Assembly (NCBI GenBank): GCA_910584345.1 | Contig: CAJTZX010000032.1 | Coordinates: forward strand, 1 to 45,764 | Reading direction: 5' to 3' | DNA from: an uncultured Eubacterium sp. | Lineage (GTDB): Bacteria > Bacillota > Clostridia > Lachnospirales > Lachnospiraceae | Length of the DNA stretch: 45,764 bases | Program-made: the position numbers and the translations under genes | Shown: piece by piece, positions 8,038-17,011 of the stretch | How the letters are laid out: each line of letters begins with the position of its first letter | Position numbering within the stretch: position 1 is the stretch's first letter | Notes under the pieces: model-generated | Database searches by the model: none | Seen by the model: only the letters and a program-made list of their open reading frames with translations | What the model was told of the DNA's origin: nothing

Positions 8038-8201
8038 TAGAGCGTATTTGAAAAATGCTTTCCGTGAGATGTGCTTTACAGTTTGTGGAGAATTTATCCC
8101 AAATTTAGGAGGCATAGCGGGCTATGTTGACTAAATTTGGGATGAATTCTCCGCAAAGTGGGGAGTACAGATCGCGGGAATGATTTTTCAAACACGCTCT
8201 A
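8038..8201. mobile_element. 164-base palindromic MITE-like element with TA-flanked terminal inverted repeats
   Basis: The ends are GAGCGTATTTGAAAAAT on the left (8040-8056) and, inverted, GAGCGTGTTTGAAAAAT on the right (8199-8183): 16 of 17 bases identical. Both are bordered by TA within CTAG, like a TA target duplication of the IS630/Tc1 kind. The two halves are imperfect inverted copies over their whole length; for example GAGAATTTATCCCAAATTTAG is mirrored with one mismatch at the other side. There is no coding capacity. It sits between the methyltransferase and hydrolase genes, and its transcript would fold into one long hairpin. Confidence 0.75.
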
Positions 8202-8253
8202 GTAGCTATATGACTTTTATACTTAAATTTATTCTCATTTCCTTACTGACAGA

Positions 8254-9018
8254 TTATTTACAGCTTTGCACTGTCCATGATCTGGAAAGATAAGGTACCT
8301 CAATCTCATCATAATCTTTTATAATATTTTCTATTTTAGTAAGAATTCTTTGAAAACCTTCTTCTCCTGCCTGCACTTGTATATCATTTACAGATTTCCA
8401 TGTATTCATATATCTTTCTTTTGTCATCAGTTCCGTATGCGGCGCCTCTGCAAAAAGGATATTTTTGAAATATCCACCGCTCAGCAGCTTTTCCTTCATT
8501 TCTTCTGTTGTTATAGATTTTCCTGATGAAACACGTTTCATCTGCGGAACTTCAGAATAAACAGCATCTTCAATCTTTTTGTGCAGCTCACTGCTTTCAA
8601 TATCTCGCGGATTCCAAATAGCTGTAAAAAATCCGCCCGGCACTAAAATCCGGTAAAACTCTTTCATTGCCTGACGATAATCTGTCCAATGAAAAGAAGA
8701 ACCCATTAATGCCCAATTCACACAATTATCGCTAAGCCCTGTTACTTCTGCCGAACCAGCTGACCAGGTAAATACCCCTCCCCATGGATTTTTCGCTGCC
8801 TCATTACGCATTGCTTCATTTGGCTCAACCGCAAAACCATTCAGTCCAATTTCCGCCAGATTCTCCGTCAATTTTCCTGTTCCAGCGCCAATATCGGCAG
8901 CCTTACCTTCTCCGACACTATTGAACACATGATTTTTTAAACATTCCAATACTACTTTGGAATATCCCGGTCTGTTCACATAAAATTTCGCTAATTCTGT
9001 AAAATCTCCATGTTTCAT
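8254..9018 (-). CDS. class I SAM-dependent methyltransferase, candidate phosphoramidate O-methyltransferase
   Basis: A 254-residue Rossmann methyltransferase: motif I ADIGAGTGKL (41-50), motif II acidic end VEPNEAM (64-70), motif III NWALMGSSFHW and the ILVPGG post-motif. It is of the UbiE/Methyltransf_11 type. In C. jejuni one of two such enzymes (Cj1419, Cj1420) supplies the O-methyl of MeOPN. Here a single one lies 12 bases after the glutamine kinase gene and before the amidate hydrolase, so the same role is likely, but sequence alone does not fix the substrate. ATG after AGAGGAG. Confidence 0.7.
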   Translation of the reverse strand: MKHGDFTELAKFYVNRPGYSKVVLECLKNHVFNSVGEGKAADIGAGTGKLTENLAEIGLNGFAVEPNEAMRNEAAKNPWGGVFTWSAGSAEVTGLSDNCVNWALMGSSFHWTDYRQAMKEFYRILVPGGFFTAIWNPRDIESSELHKKIEDAVYSEVPQMKRVSSGKSITTEEMKEKLLSGGYFKNILFAEAPHTELMTKERYMNTWKSVNDIQVQAGEEGFQRILTKIENIIKDYDEIEVPYLSRSWTVQSCK

Positions 9019-9030
9019 CTTTTTTCTCCT

Positions 9031-11379
9031 CTACCTTAAAATCTTAATTGTTTTACTCTGTGCATCAATTTCCAAATACAAGGCATTCTTATATTGCTGA
9101 AACTGCTTCTCACCAACACCAACAGCTGCAGGAATTCCAAGCTCCCCTGCACGAATAGCCATGTGGGAATTTGCACCGCCATACATCGTAACAAAACCGC
9201 CTATCCCATGTGAAAAAATCCAGTCATATCCAGGATCCGCACTTGGTATTAAGACAATCTTTCCCTGCAAATCATACGATCCATGTAACGTTTCCAACAG
9301 ACATACATCTCCACACACTTTACCGGATGTAATAAAATTTGGTTCTGAATCCGGATAATAAAATCTTATAGCATCCTCAGGATTAATAATTACCGGCGGA
9401 AGCGTAATCGTCTGTGTGATTTCAAAATTATGTTTTCCCTGCTGAATGGAATATAAAAACTCTGAACGAATATCTTTCGTTGATGCATACATCTCATAAA
9501 TAGTACGTATATTAATAAATGCACACTCTTCCACAGGAATGCCTTCCCGCCGCCCAAGATTCTCAATCAGCTGAATCGCTTTACTTAGATTTCTCGTAAA
9601 TACAAACTTCCCATATTCACGGCCTTCAATCACCGTTTTAATGAAATCCATTAACTCCAGTATATCATTTGTCAGCCCGTTTTCAAACAATTTCTTTTTC
9701 AATTCTGCCAGCTGTTTCAAAGAAAGCCGAAATTCTTTTGCATTCGTTTCCTGTTGTTCTCCATTCTCTTTCCATTCAAAATACAATTCCGGCGCTTCAT
9801 CATACCGCAGAGAAGTAATATCATAAGTCCCCGGCCGCAGATGCCCATATTTTTTCAAAAATGCGCTTTTTGACAAATCCCGAAAATCCGCATTCATACC
9901 TGAACTGACTGTATTCACTTCATTCATAAATGATTCATAGTCAGATTCCGTCAAAATACCACAGGTTGTCAATGACTTGAGAATCTGCACAGCAATAAAC
10001 GCGCCCCTGGCCAGCCCCGCAAATGGTAGCGTTCCATACCGTTTGCAGTCTTCCAACAACCAGTATATCTTTTCGATATCCTCCATGCTGCTTTCCATAA
10101 TTTCATCATACCGCTTATTTAACAGCTGAATTTTTTCATAGTCTTTCCGCCACAAACCATTTTTATGATCTATAATGTGATTGGTAACGTTCCGAAGTGC
10201 ATCTAATATTTTCTTTATTTCTTCTTCCATAAAACCATAATCTTTTAAAACCTGAATTCGTTCTGGCAGATCAAGTGTGTAACAGGAAAACAGTATCTCA
10301 AATTCAGCTTTGTCATGTTTCTGCGGATTTTCAACCAATCGGTTAATATAATAATTCACCAGCTTTTCACTGAGCTCTTCTTCCAATTCTGCTGGAACAA
10401 AAGAATTAAAGCTGACACGAACATCAATATATGGCAATCCTGCAAAATCTACCATTAACGGAAAACTTCTTAGATTACGATACCCATAATTATCTCTTTG
10501 ATATGCCCAAACACTGTCTGTAATAATTTCTCTGTATAAAGATAACGCCAGTGGTTTGGGACGTATTCCGATCATCTCTGCCGGATTCCAGTCTGTCATA
10601 ACACTGTAGATTGCTTTTTTTCCGCATAAAAATGGTTTTGATGTCTGTTCACGACGTATCCTTTCTTCTATACGTTCCAGTTCTGTTTTCTGCTTCTTAA
10701 GCTCTGCCGGCCGCCCATTTAAACATAGTGTCCGCACCTGCAAAATATAAAGCTGTCCATCTTCGGTAAACGCAAACTCCACATCAAGATTCTCCTGTTC
10801 GAAAAACTCCTCCAATTCCGTTAATGCATTGCATAACTTTTGCATTTCGTCTGCTGAATTTTCAAAATTCATTCCTTTAAATTGATAAAACAGTACATTG
10901 TCCGTACCACTCCCAGATGTAACCGCACTTGTAGACCCAGTATTATTATAATTTATTACATAATAATTTCCTAATGTATTGGGGTCAATGGTAAATGCTA
11001 CTCCGCAAGATTTTACATGTTGAAGCATTGGCTGAACAAGTACCTGATCGAGTAAGCACACATGAAATTGATTTTCTGTGTCTATATTATAAGATGCAAT
11101 AACCTGTTCCACTGCATGTATAAAATTTTCTTTTCCAGTTACATTTAATACTGACTCATACATTCCGGCAAAAGATTGTGTCGCGGTATCTTCCATCTGT
11201 GAACTGCTGCGAACTACAACTGCATCTTTCCATGTAAGTTTTTCATAATTTTCAAGAACCTGTTGCTTCTTTTCATTCCAATCATTTACTGTAAAACACA
11301 GTTGTGGAAGCACTTCTGCATTTTTTAGCCGTTGGTACAGCTTTTGTAATGTCTCTGCTTTCGTTCCTAATTTCTCCAT
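9031..11379 (-). CDS. PEP-synthase-like L-glutamine kinase (Cj1418-like), first step of phosphoramidate synthesis
   Basis: A 782-residue protein built like a shortened PEP synthase. It has an N-terminal ATP-grasp domain with RSSSQMEDT (57-65) and SFAGMYESVLNV (69-80), a long middle region, and a C-terminal swivelling phosphohistidine domain with GGANSHMAIRA, putting the phospho-acceptor at His739. The PEP/pyruvate-binding TIM barrel of true PEP synthases and PPDK is absent. This is the architecture and length of C. jejuni glutamine kinase Cj1418, which makes L-glutamine phosphate from ATP and glutamine through a phospho-His. The neighbours supply the next three steps. ATG 6 bases after the upstream glycosyltransferase stop. 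Confidence 0.82.
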   Translation of the reverse strand: MEKLGTKAETLQKLYQRLKNAEVLPQLCFTVNDWNEKKQQVLENYEKLTWKDAVVVRSSSQMEDTATQSFAGMYESVLNVTGKENFIHAVEQVIASYNIDTENQFHVCLLDQVLVQPMLQHVKSCGVAFTIDPNTLGNYYVINYNNTGSTSAVTSGSGTDNVLFYQFKGMNFENSADEMQKLCNALTELEEFFEQENLDVEFAFTEDGQLYILQVRTLCLNGRPAELKKQKTELERIEERIRREQTSKPFLCGKKAIYSVMTDWNPAEMIGIRPKPLALSLYREIITDSVWAYQRDNYGYRNLRSFPLMVDFAGLPYIDVRVSFNSFVPAELEEELSEKLVNYYINRLVENPQKHDKAEFEILFSCYTLDLPERIQVLKDYGFMEEEIKKILDALRNVTNHIIDHKNGLWRKDYEKIQLLNKRYDEIMESSMEDIEKIYWLLEDCKRYGTLPFAGLARGAFIAVQILKSLTTCGILTESDYESFMNEVNTVSSGMNADFRDLSKSAFLKKYGHLRPGTYDITSLRYDEAPELYFEWKENGEQQETNAKEFRLSLKQLAELKKKLFENGLTNDILELMDFIKTVIEGREYGKFVFTRNLSKAIQLIENLGRREGIPVEECAFINIRTIYEMYASTKDIRSEFLYSIQQGKHNFEITQTITLPPVIINPEDAIRFYYPDSEPNFITSGKVCGDVCLLETLHGSYDLQGKIVLIPSADPGYDWIFSHGIGGFVTMYGGANSHMAIRAGELGIPAAVGVGEKQFQQYKNALYLEIDAQSKTIKILR

Positions 11380-11385
11380 AATGAA

Positions 11386-12585
11386 CTATTCTCCAATTCC
11401 AAACGCTTGTTTCGTTTCTGTTGTAAATAATAATTCCTGATCTACTAATGAAATCTTTTGTTTTCCGAATTTGCTTACAAGCTCTTGATATAACAACTTC
11501 TTTGGTTCCGCATAAGTAATTGCCAGCACTATCTGATCCACAACATCTATCTGTATTTCTTCCGGTGAAACAACGTCTAGTCCCATCTTACGAAATTCCG
11601 CATAATTTCTATCTACCCATAATACAACATTACAAAACTGGCTCCTCTTTAAATATTGATACAATCTCTGTCCATAAGTGCCGGCCCCATACAATATAAT
11701 ACGCATATTCTTTTTAACCTTAGGAAAAGGAAACAGCCACGAAAGTTCAGAATATCCGTGATACAGTCCATCTGACCTTGGTATCATCAGAAACAACACA
11801 TACATCTCCCACTGCTGCCGGCAATCAAATATATTTTGATAACGTTCAAACTGTTCCATTCCTGTTCTGTATAATATACGAAATTGTTCCCGTTCCCGCT
11901 CATAATCATCGATCTGTTTTACCATGGAATTCGTCGTCTGCCTATAATGATACAGACATTCATGCAGCACATAAATACTCTCAACATTCAGCAAACATGG
12001 ATAGGTACATACTGCATCTTCACCCATTCGAATGCGTTCATCTACTTTCATTTGAAACTTTTCAAGACATTCCCGTTTAAATAATTTATCCCATACTCCC
12101 GGAAAAATGCCCCATCTAAAAAAAACTTCATTAACAATCATTCTGGGATAAATACTTTCGATCATTTGCTCTTTATTGTATTTTCCCTGCTCTGCTCCGT
12201 GATAAACAGGTTTCGCATATGCTCCTGTATCTTCATATCTCCCACACATAGACACATCTGAATCTGACTCTAAAAGACATTTTAGCAACTTCTCATACAT
12301 TGTATGTTCTATCCAGTCATCACCATCTACATAAGCAATATATCGTCCATGAGAAGCTGCAAGCCCCGCCTTTCTAGCACTGACAAGCCCCCCATTTTCT
12401 TTATGAATCACTACAATTCTTGCATCTTTCTGAAGATAAGAATCACAGATTTTTTCACTGCCATCATCTGAACCGTCGTCAACTAAAATAATTTCCAAAT
12501 CCTTATAAGTCTGGCGACATATACTTTCAATACATTTATTCAAATATTGGGATACATTATAAATCGGTACGATTACACTAATCAT
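11386..12585 (-). CDS. GT2 glycosyltransferase with C-terminal Rossmann-like module
   Basis: A cytoplasmic inverting GT-A transferase of family 2: LVDDGSD (34-40), GGLVSARK (65-72), the metal site YVDGDDW (85-91) and VWDKLFKRE (164-172). The GT domain ends near residue 285. A separate module follows at 294-381: RIILYGAGTYG, then NVVLWVDRNY, then VVSPEE and QIVLAI. The same module is found in many neighbours. Donor and acceptor sugars cannot be told. It lies 46 bases after the FkbM gene and 6 bases before the glutamine kinase gene. Confidence 0.9.
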   Translation of the reverse strand: MISVIVPIYNVSQYLNKCIESICRQTYKDLEIILVDDGSDDGSEKICDSYLQKDARIVVIHKENGGLVSARKAGLAASHGRYIAYVDGDDWIEHTMYEKLLKCLLESDSDVSMCGRYEDTGAYAKPVYHGAEQGKYNKEQMIESIYPRMIVNEVFFRWGIFPGVWDKLFKRECLEKFQMKVDERIRMGEDAVCTYPCLLNVESIYVLHECLYHYRQTTNSMVKQIDDYEREREQFRILYRTGMEQFERYQNIFDCRQQWEMYVLFLMIPRSDGLYHGYSELSWLFPFPKVKKNMRIILYGAGTYGQRLYQYLKRSQFCNVVLWVDRNYAEFRKMGLDVVSPEEIQIDVVDQIVLAITYAEPKKLLYQELVSKFGKQKISLVDQELLFTTETKQAFGIGE

Positions 12586-12631
12586 AGTACAAACTATTTC
12601 CCTTCATTTTATCTGTTGCCACATATGTATA

Positions 12632-13660
12632 TTATATTGCATACAAAACCGTTTCTTCACTCGATAAAGAATAATGACGTAAGTAAAACGTATAATCTGC
12701 CTGCATGGATAATATTAACTGCGGCAACTCCCAAATATCTTCTATTTTATGATAAACAGAAATAGCCAGTTTCGGTTTATATTTCTGAATCAATCTCTTA
12801 GCCCCTGTTAATGCTTCATACTCTGCTCCCTCAATATCCATTTTTATAAATGTAACCTCATGATTCATCACTGAATCTAAACTTGTCACCGGTATATGCA
12901 CAGCTCCATCCTCTGCCAGTCGAGAACCTTCATTTGAATCAGCGCTAAACTTCAATACTTTATTGCTGCTCCATAGTCCTTTTTGTATCAGTTGATAGGA
13001 AACCCCATCTTTTCCTATTTGTTCTAATATTCTTTCACAGTTTTTCACATTGTCTTTGTCCGGTTCAAATGCATATATCATTTTTTTAGCAGAATCCGCC
13101 CATTTTGCAAACATCAGAGAATTTTCTCCGTCATAACATCCGCCATCAACAAATACTTCATATTTTTTTCTTTTATCATCCAAAAAAGGCAAATCAAAAT
13201 ATTGCAGATTATGATACACTTCCAACATCATCCCTGTCACATCAACAATAGTATCTTCCCGGACTCCGGCTTCCTTCAAATTTTGGATAAATTCTTCATG
13301 AAAACTCGTACTTGCTATATAGACAGTTGCATCTTTTTCACGCTCTGAAAAATCTTTCACACTCAAAATCGGAAGACCTCTGTAACTACCTGCCACATAA
13401 TTATCAATTATTCCGGAAATACCAAACTCCCAGAACAAATCCACAATAATCTTTCCCCATTGCCCCGCACTGACTATATATTTTTTTCTCTTATCATTTT
13501 CAAATTTGTTGCTTACATTTTTATATAACTCAGTATCTTTAATAATGTCTGTCATATATTTTCGGTCACCTGTCATACTAAATAACAACCGGTTTACATA
13601 GATTTTTTTAGATTCTTCATCTCCCAGATGGCTATAAATATCACGTATAATCTGCTGCAT
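12632..13660 (-). CDS. FkbM-family methyltransferase with N-terminal Rossmann-like module
   Basis: SAM-dependent O-methyltransferase of the FkbM family in the C-terminal half: VDGGCYDGEN (171-180, SAM loop), AFEPD (197-201) and IKMDIEGAEYEAL (272-284, the family hallmark). Residues 58-140 are a Rossmann-like module: YIVSAGQWG, GISGIIDNY, then a second strand TVYIAS. It probably methylates a sugar hydroxyl of the glycan. The first 55 residues are helical and charged and match nothing I know. ATG with AGAGG upstream; 38 bases after the GT32-type gene. Confidence 0.85.
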   Translation of the reverse strand: MQQIIRDIYSHLGDEESKKIYVNRLLFSMTGDRKYMTDIIKDTELYKNVSNKFENDKRKKYIVSAGQWGKIIVDLFWEFGISGIIDNYVAGSYRGLPILSVKDFSEREKDATVYIASTSFHEEFIQNLKEAGVREDTIVDVTGMMLEVYHNLQYFDLPFLDDKRKKYEVFVDGGCYDGENSLMFAKWADSAKKMIYAFEPDKDNVKNCERILEQIGKDGVSYQLIQKGLWSSNKVLKFSADSNEGSRLAEDGAVHIPVTSLDSVMNHEVTFIKMDIEGAEYEALTGAKRLIQKYKPKLAISVYHKIEDIWELPQLILSMQADYTFYLRHYSLSSEETVLYAI

Positions 13661-13698
13661 TCATTCATATCCTCTTTGCTTAAGTCAACACACTCCTG

Positions 13699-14772
13699 CT
13701 AACCAATCCGTTTTTGTATCATTTCATAATTATGGATAATCTTCTCTTTTCGCTTTCTCTGCTCCTCATCATACCAGGTTGCCGCATATTGATGAATCGA
13801 AAAGGTATCCGCTGTCGGTATGCCAAATCCAAACTCATTTACCGGAGAAAAAAATAATGACGAAAGCACAAGATAGTGCTCTGTCTGTTGGATTTGGCCA
13901 TTTTTCTCAAGTCCCCACTTTTCTAATATTTCCGTCTGATAGATCGGTGACGGTATCATGTTTAAACTTCCATCCGATTGGATAAACTCCAGCTTTTCAT
14001 ATTGATTCAACATATCCTGAATAACCGGATGATTTGGTACTGCACCAAATCCCTGTCCAAAATTCACGCTGCTGGAATTTTCAAATCCGCAAAAAAATCC
14101 ATACTGAAGAAGAACATCAAATGGTTTTAATATTTGAACATCGGTATCCAGATAGATTCCGCCATATGTATTGATAATATCCAGTCTGGCATAGTCAGGT
14201 ACAAATCCCCACTTATTGTATTGATAAGCCTGATACATATAGTCATTTTTAGACACATCATAATTTTTCTCATTCCACTCTATAATTTCGTAGTCAGGAC
14301 AATATCTACGCCATGTTTCTATATTTTCTTTAAAATATTCCGGCATTTTTTGACTTCCAAACCAACAATAATGTATTTTTTTGGGAATGACCAAAGGCTC
14401 ATTTTGTTTCCAGTCAAATATTTCACCATCTTCTTTTAATAATTCATATACATATACCCTCAGATCATTACAAACAGGCAATGCATCTAACTGTTGAATC
14501 ATTTCATCAGCGAATCCCATAGATGTAATCACGCACACTGCCTTATGGCATTCCTCATCTAACTCATTCATAGCACGCACCGGTATCTTTATAGAATCGA
14601 TATCAAGTACTTGTCCGCTTTTAAAATTATCAACAACATACAAAATCTGATCTGCAAGATGAAAACGTTCACATAACTCGTAAAGTTTTTGTCCGGCACA
14701 AAAACATATAAGCTTCGTATTCTCTATCATCTGCAAAAAATCTTTCACTGTACAATTTTGTAGGTTAATCAC
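13699..14772 (-). CDS. GT32-type capsular glycosyltransferase with N-terminal Rossmann-like module
   Basis: The C-terminal two thirds is a glycosyltransferase of the DXD-containing GT32 (Gly_transf_sug/Caps_synth) type: IPKKIHYCWFG (129-139), WGFVPDYARLDIINTYGG (188-205) and the metal site YLDTDV (207-212). These motifs fit retaining capsular or lipopolysaccharide transferases. Residues 19-115 form the recurring module in a degenerate version: LICFCAGQKLYEL, ILYVVDNF and AVCVITSMGF. Start GTG at 14772 after AAGGA. It follows the DUF1796 gene by 12 bases. Confidence 0.88.
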   Translation of the reverse strand: MINLQNCTVKDFLQMIENTKLICFCAGQKLYELCERFHLADQILYVVDNFKSGQVLDIDSIKIPVRAMNELDEECHKAVCVITSMGFADEMIQQLDALPVCNDLRVYVYELLKEDGEIFDWKQNEPLVIPKKIHYCWFGSQKMPEYFKENIETWRRYCPDYEIIEWNEKNYDVSKNDYMYQAYQYNKWGFVPDYARLDIINTYGGIYLDTDVQILKPFDVLLQYGFFCGFENSSSVNFGQGFGAVPNHPVIQDMLNQYEKLEFIQSDGSLNMIPSPIYQTEILEKWGLEKNGQIQQTEHYLVLSSLFFSPVNEFGFGIPTADTFSIHQYAATWYDEEQRKRKEKIIHNYEMIQKRIG

Positions 14773-14784
14773 ACTTTTTCCTTC

Positions 14785-15801
14785 CTAGCTAAAGTATTTT
14801 CTTTGAAACAATCCGGTAACCGGAATAATATTCATATCCCCATATTTTTTTATCATTGCAAAACGTATGGAGCGATAATCATAACAAGGCGTAACTATAA
14901 CAGGTATATTAGAATATTTCTCCCCTTTAAATTCGTCATATGGAACAACGCGAATCCCATTGCAAAATTTTGTTTTTGGATCTGCATCCACAAAGAAAAG
15001 TACTTCACATAATTCGCCAACTTTTTTATAGAATCTTTTTCCAATTCTCCCTGCCCCATATATAATAATTTTTTCTTCTATACATGACTTTAACTTATTT
15101 GCATCCAGTCTGTCAATGTATTCCATAAACTCATATCTGTATGCCGGCAATTCTAATCTTTGATTTTCCTGTTTTAGATCAAACACCATATTCTTATTTC
15201 TAACATTTTCATCAAAATTAGATATTATAAAATTTTGCAGCTCCAACGATGAATCAAAATAACTTCTGATTTCTTTTCTGGTAAAGCCACTATATGGGAA
15301 ATCAGCCGCATAAAATGGATGTCCCCAGTTACATGTATGATAAGTTGATTCACTGTTAACTACATATATGATTTCATTTTCATGATTATATTTCTTAATA
15401 ATTTCATTTATATAATCCAGGTTATCTTTCACATATATTAACTCATCATCATCTTTAACAATTCGAATAAAACATGTTTTATTCCTGATTTGTTTCTGAA
15501 ACAACTCCACTCTACGCATATATTTCTTATAAATATTTTCATAATCGTTTTCAAAAACCGTGTCTATATCATGAAGATAATCAATACCATTTTTGATATC
15601 TCTGAACGAGTAGCCATCATCAGATACTTTTAAACGATTCTTATCTAAAAAACCTTCGAAATCATTTTTAACATAATTTAATACCCCATCAAGATCACTG
15701 ATACACCAATCAAATGGTCCTGATGTACTTCTAATTCCTATTTTTGCCATTGATGCTGCTGTACCGCAGGAACACCCAAGTGAAATAAAATTTTCAAACA
15801 T
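14785..15801 (-). CDS. DUF1796-type papain-like protein fused to the Rossmann-like module
   Basis: A 338-residue protein. The N-terminal 230 residues belong to the DUF1796 family, described as a putative papain-like cysteine peptidase: SLGCSCG (7-13) with the candidate Cys, then GPFDW (28-32). The C-terminus (244-335) is the recurring module: IIIYGAGRIG, VLFFVDAD, VVPYDEF and IPVIVTP. I start at ATG 15801, which has GGGAAGG upstream and matches the start of the paralogue at 33335-33970; a GTG at 15843 would lie inside the upstream gene. DUF1796 genes recur in surface-polysaccharide clusters, but their function there is not established. Confidence 0.8.
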   Translation of the reverse strand: MFENFISLGCSCGTAASMAKIGIRSTSGPFDWCISDLDGVLNYVKNDFEGFLDKNRLKVSDDGYSFRDIKNGIDYLHDIDTVFENDYENIYKKYMRRVELFQKQIRNKTCFIRIVKDDDELIYVKDNLDYINEIIKKYNHENEIIYVVNSESTYHTCNWGHPFYAADFPYSGFTRKEIRSYFDSSLELQNFIISNFDENVRNKNMVFDLKQENQRLELPAYRYEFMEYIDRLDANKLKSCIEEKIIIYGAGRIGKRFYKKVGELCEVLFFVDADPKTKFCNGIRVVPYDEFKGEKYSNIPVIVTPCYDYRSIRFAMIKKYGDMNIIPVTGLFQRKYFS

Positions 15802-15826
15802 GCTTAGCCTTCCCATATTTTCTTCA

Positions 15827-17011
15827 TTAAAAACAAATTTCACGAATTAACACACCATTCCAGACAATCTTATCCAAGGAAATACCCATCTCTATAAATA
15901 TTTTCACTATTTCTTGGACTATTCCCGCACTGCGCACTGCTACTATAATATAATCAAATCTCTGTCCTGCTATCCGTTCTGGTGATGCAATTCGTTTATC
16001 TTTCAAGTTTAGTTTCTTATAATTTTTATCTGCCCACAATACTACATTACAAAAATGATATTGTTCGTTCTGCATATAAAATTTATGCCCGGTTTCACCT
16101 GCCCCATACAATACCACATTGTCTCCCTTTTTAATTTTCCAAAAAGGAAAAATATCCTCTTCTATTTCCTTATAATCAGAGAAACCCTGTTGTTTTAGCT
16201 GTATAGCATTCATATAAAAATGTTCTAGCTGACGATGCAATATATTCCAATATGGACTATTCTCAAAATTTTCCTTTAGATACTTGTATAGAAAAAATAA
16301 TTTATCAAAAAAAGTGTCTTCTAAAAAATATGACGAAACAGCTCCATTTTGGCGCTGTCTATGATAATAATAACATTTATGCATAACTACTGCAGAAGCA
16401 GCATTTAATATAAAAGGAAATATAACTGCAGTATCTTCCCCAAAATATATGTCTAAATTTCCTGCATTCCTCATATATGAAATAAATAAATTTTTCTTGA
16501 ATATTTTTGTGCAAAGGCTGGGATCCAATTCCCATGTGTTTCTTTTATTGCTCCACAGCATATAAGGTATGATATCTTTTTCTATTGCATTCCTATGATA
16601 ATACCCTTCTTTCAGCATCGGCAAATCTTCTTTTATTTTTGCATCTGAGTAATAGCGATAGATCCCAGCAATGATAATATCACTGTCACCCATGCATTCC
16701 ATCATTTGCTCATATGTGTGCGGCTCAATCCAATCATCTCCATCCACAAATGTTATACAGCTGCCGCTTGCTTTCTCTGTTCCGTTTAGTCTTGCTTTTA
16801 TCAGACCTTCATTTTTTTTGTGAGTGACTAATACTCTGCTATCCTTCACTGCATAATCATCACATATTCTGCCCGATGCATCCTCTGATCCATCATCTAC
16901 CAAAATTACTTCTATATTTTTATATGTTTGCTGCAAAATACTGTCAATACACTGATGCAAATATTTTTCAGAATTATAGACAGGAACCACGACACTTAAT
17001 TTTTCACACAT
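15827..17011 (-). CDS. GT2 glycosyltransferase with C-terminal Rossmann-like module
   Basis: A 394-residue family 2 transferase: VVVPVYNSEKYL near the N-terminus, LVDDGS (36-41), EGLIKARLNG (67-76) and the metal site FVDGDDW (86-92). From about residue 292 the recurring module follows: VVLYGAGETG, NVVLWADKNYKKL, IASPERI and YIIVAV. It is paralogous to the GT2 genes at 11386, 18224 and 19452, sharing their domain order. It overlaps the radical SAM gene upstream by 16 bases. Confidence 0.9.
   Translation of the reverse strand: MCEKLSVVVPVYNSEKYLHQCIDSILQQTYKNIEVILVDDGSEDASGRICDDYAVKDSRVLVTHKKNEGLIKARLNGTEKASGSCITFVDGDDWIEPHTYEQMMECMGDSDIIIAGIYRYYSDAKIKEDLPMLKEGYYHRNAIEKDIIPYMLWSNKRNTWELDPSLCTKIFKKNLFISYMRNAGNLDIYFGEDTAVIFPFILNAASAVVMHKCYYYHRQRQNGAVSSYFLEDTFFDKLFFLYKYLKENFENSPYWNILHRQLEHFYMNAIQLKQQGFSDYKEIEEDIFPFWKIKKGDNVVLYGAGETGHKFYMQNEQYHFCNVVLWADKNYKKLNLKDKRIASPERIAGQRFDYIIVAVRSAGIVQEIVKIFIEMGISLDKIVWNGVLIREICF

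Noticed and set aside
9031..11379. Annotation as phosphoenolpyruvate synthase or PPDK
   Set aside because: The ATP-grasp and phospho-His domains are present, but the C-terminal PEP/pyruvate TIM barrel is missing and the protein ends right after the His domain.
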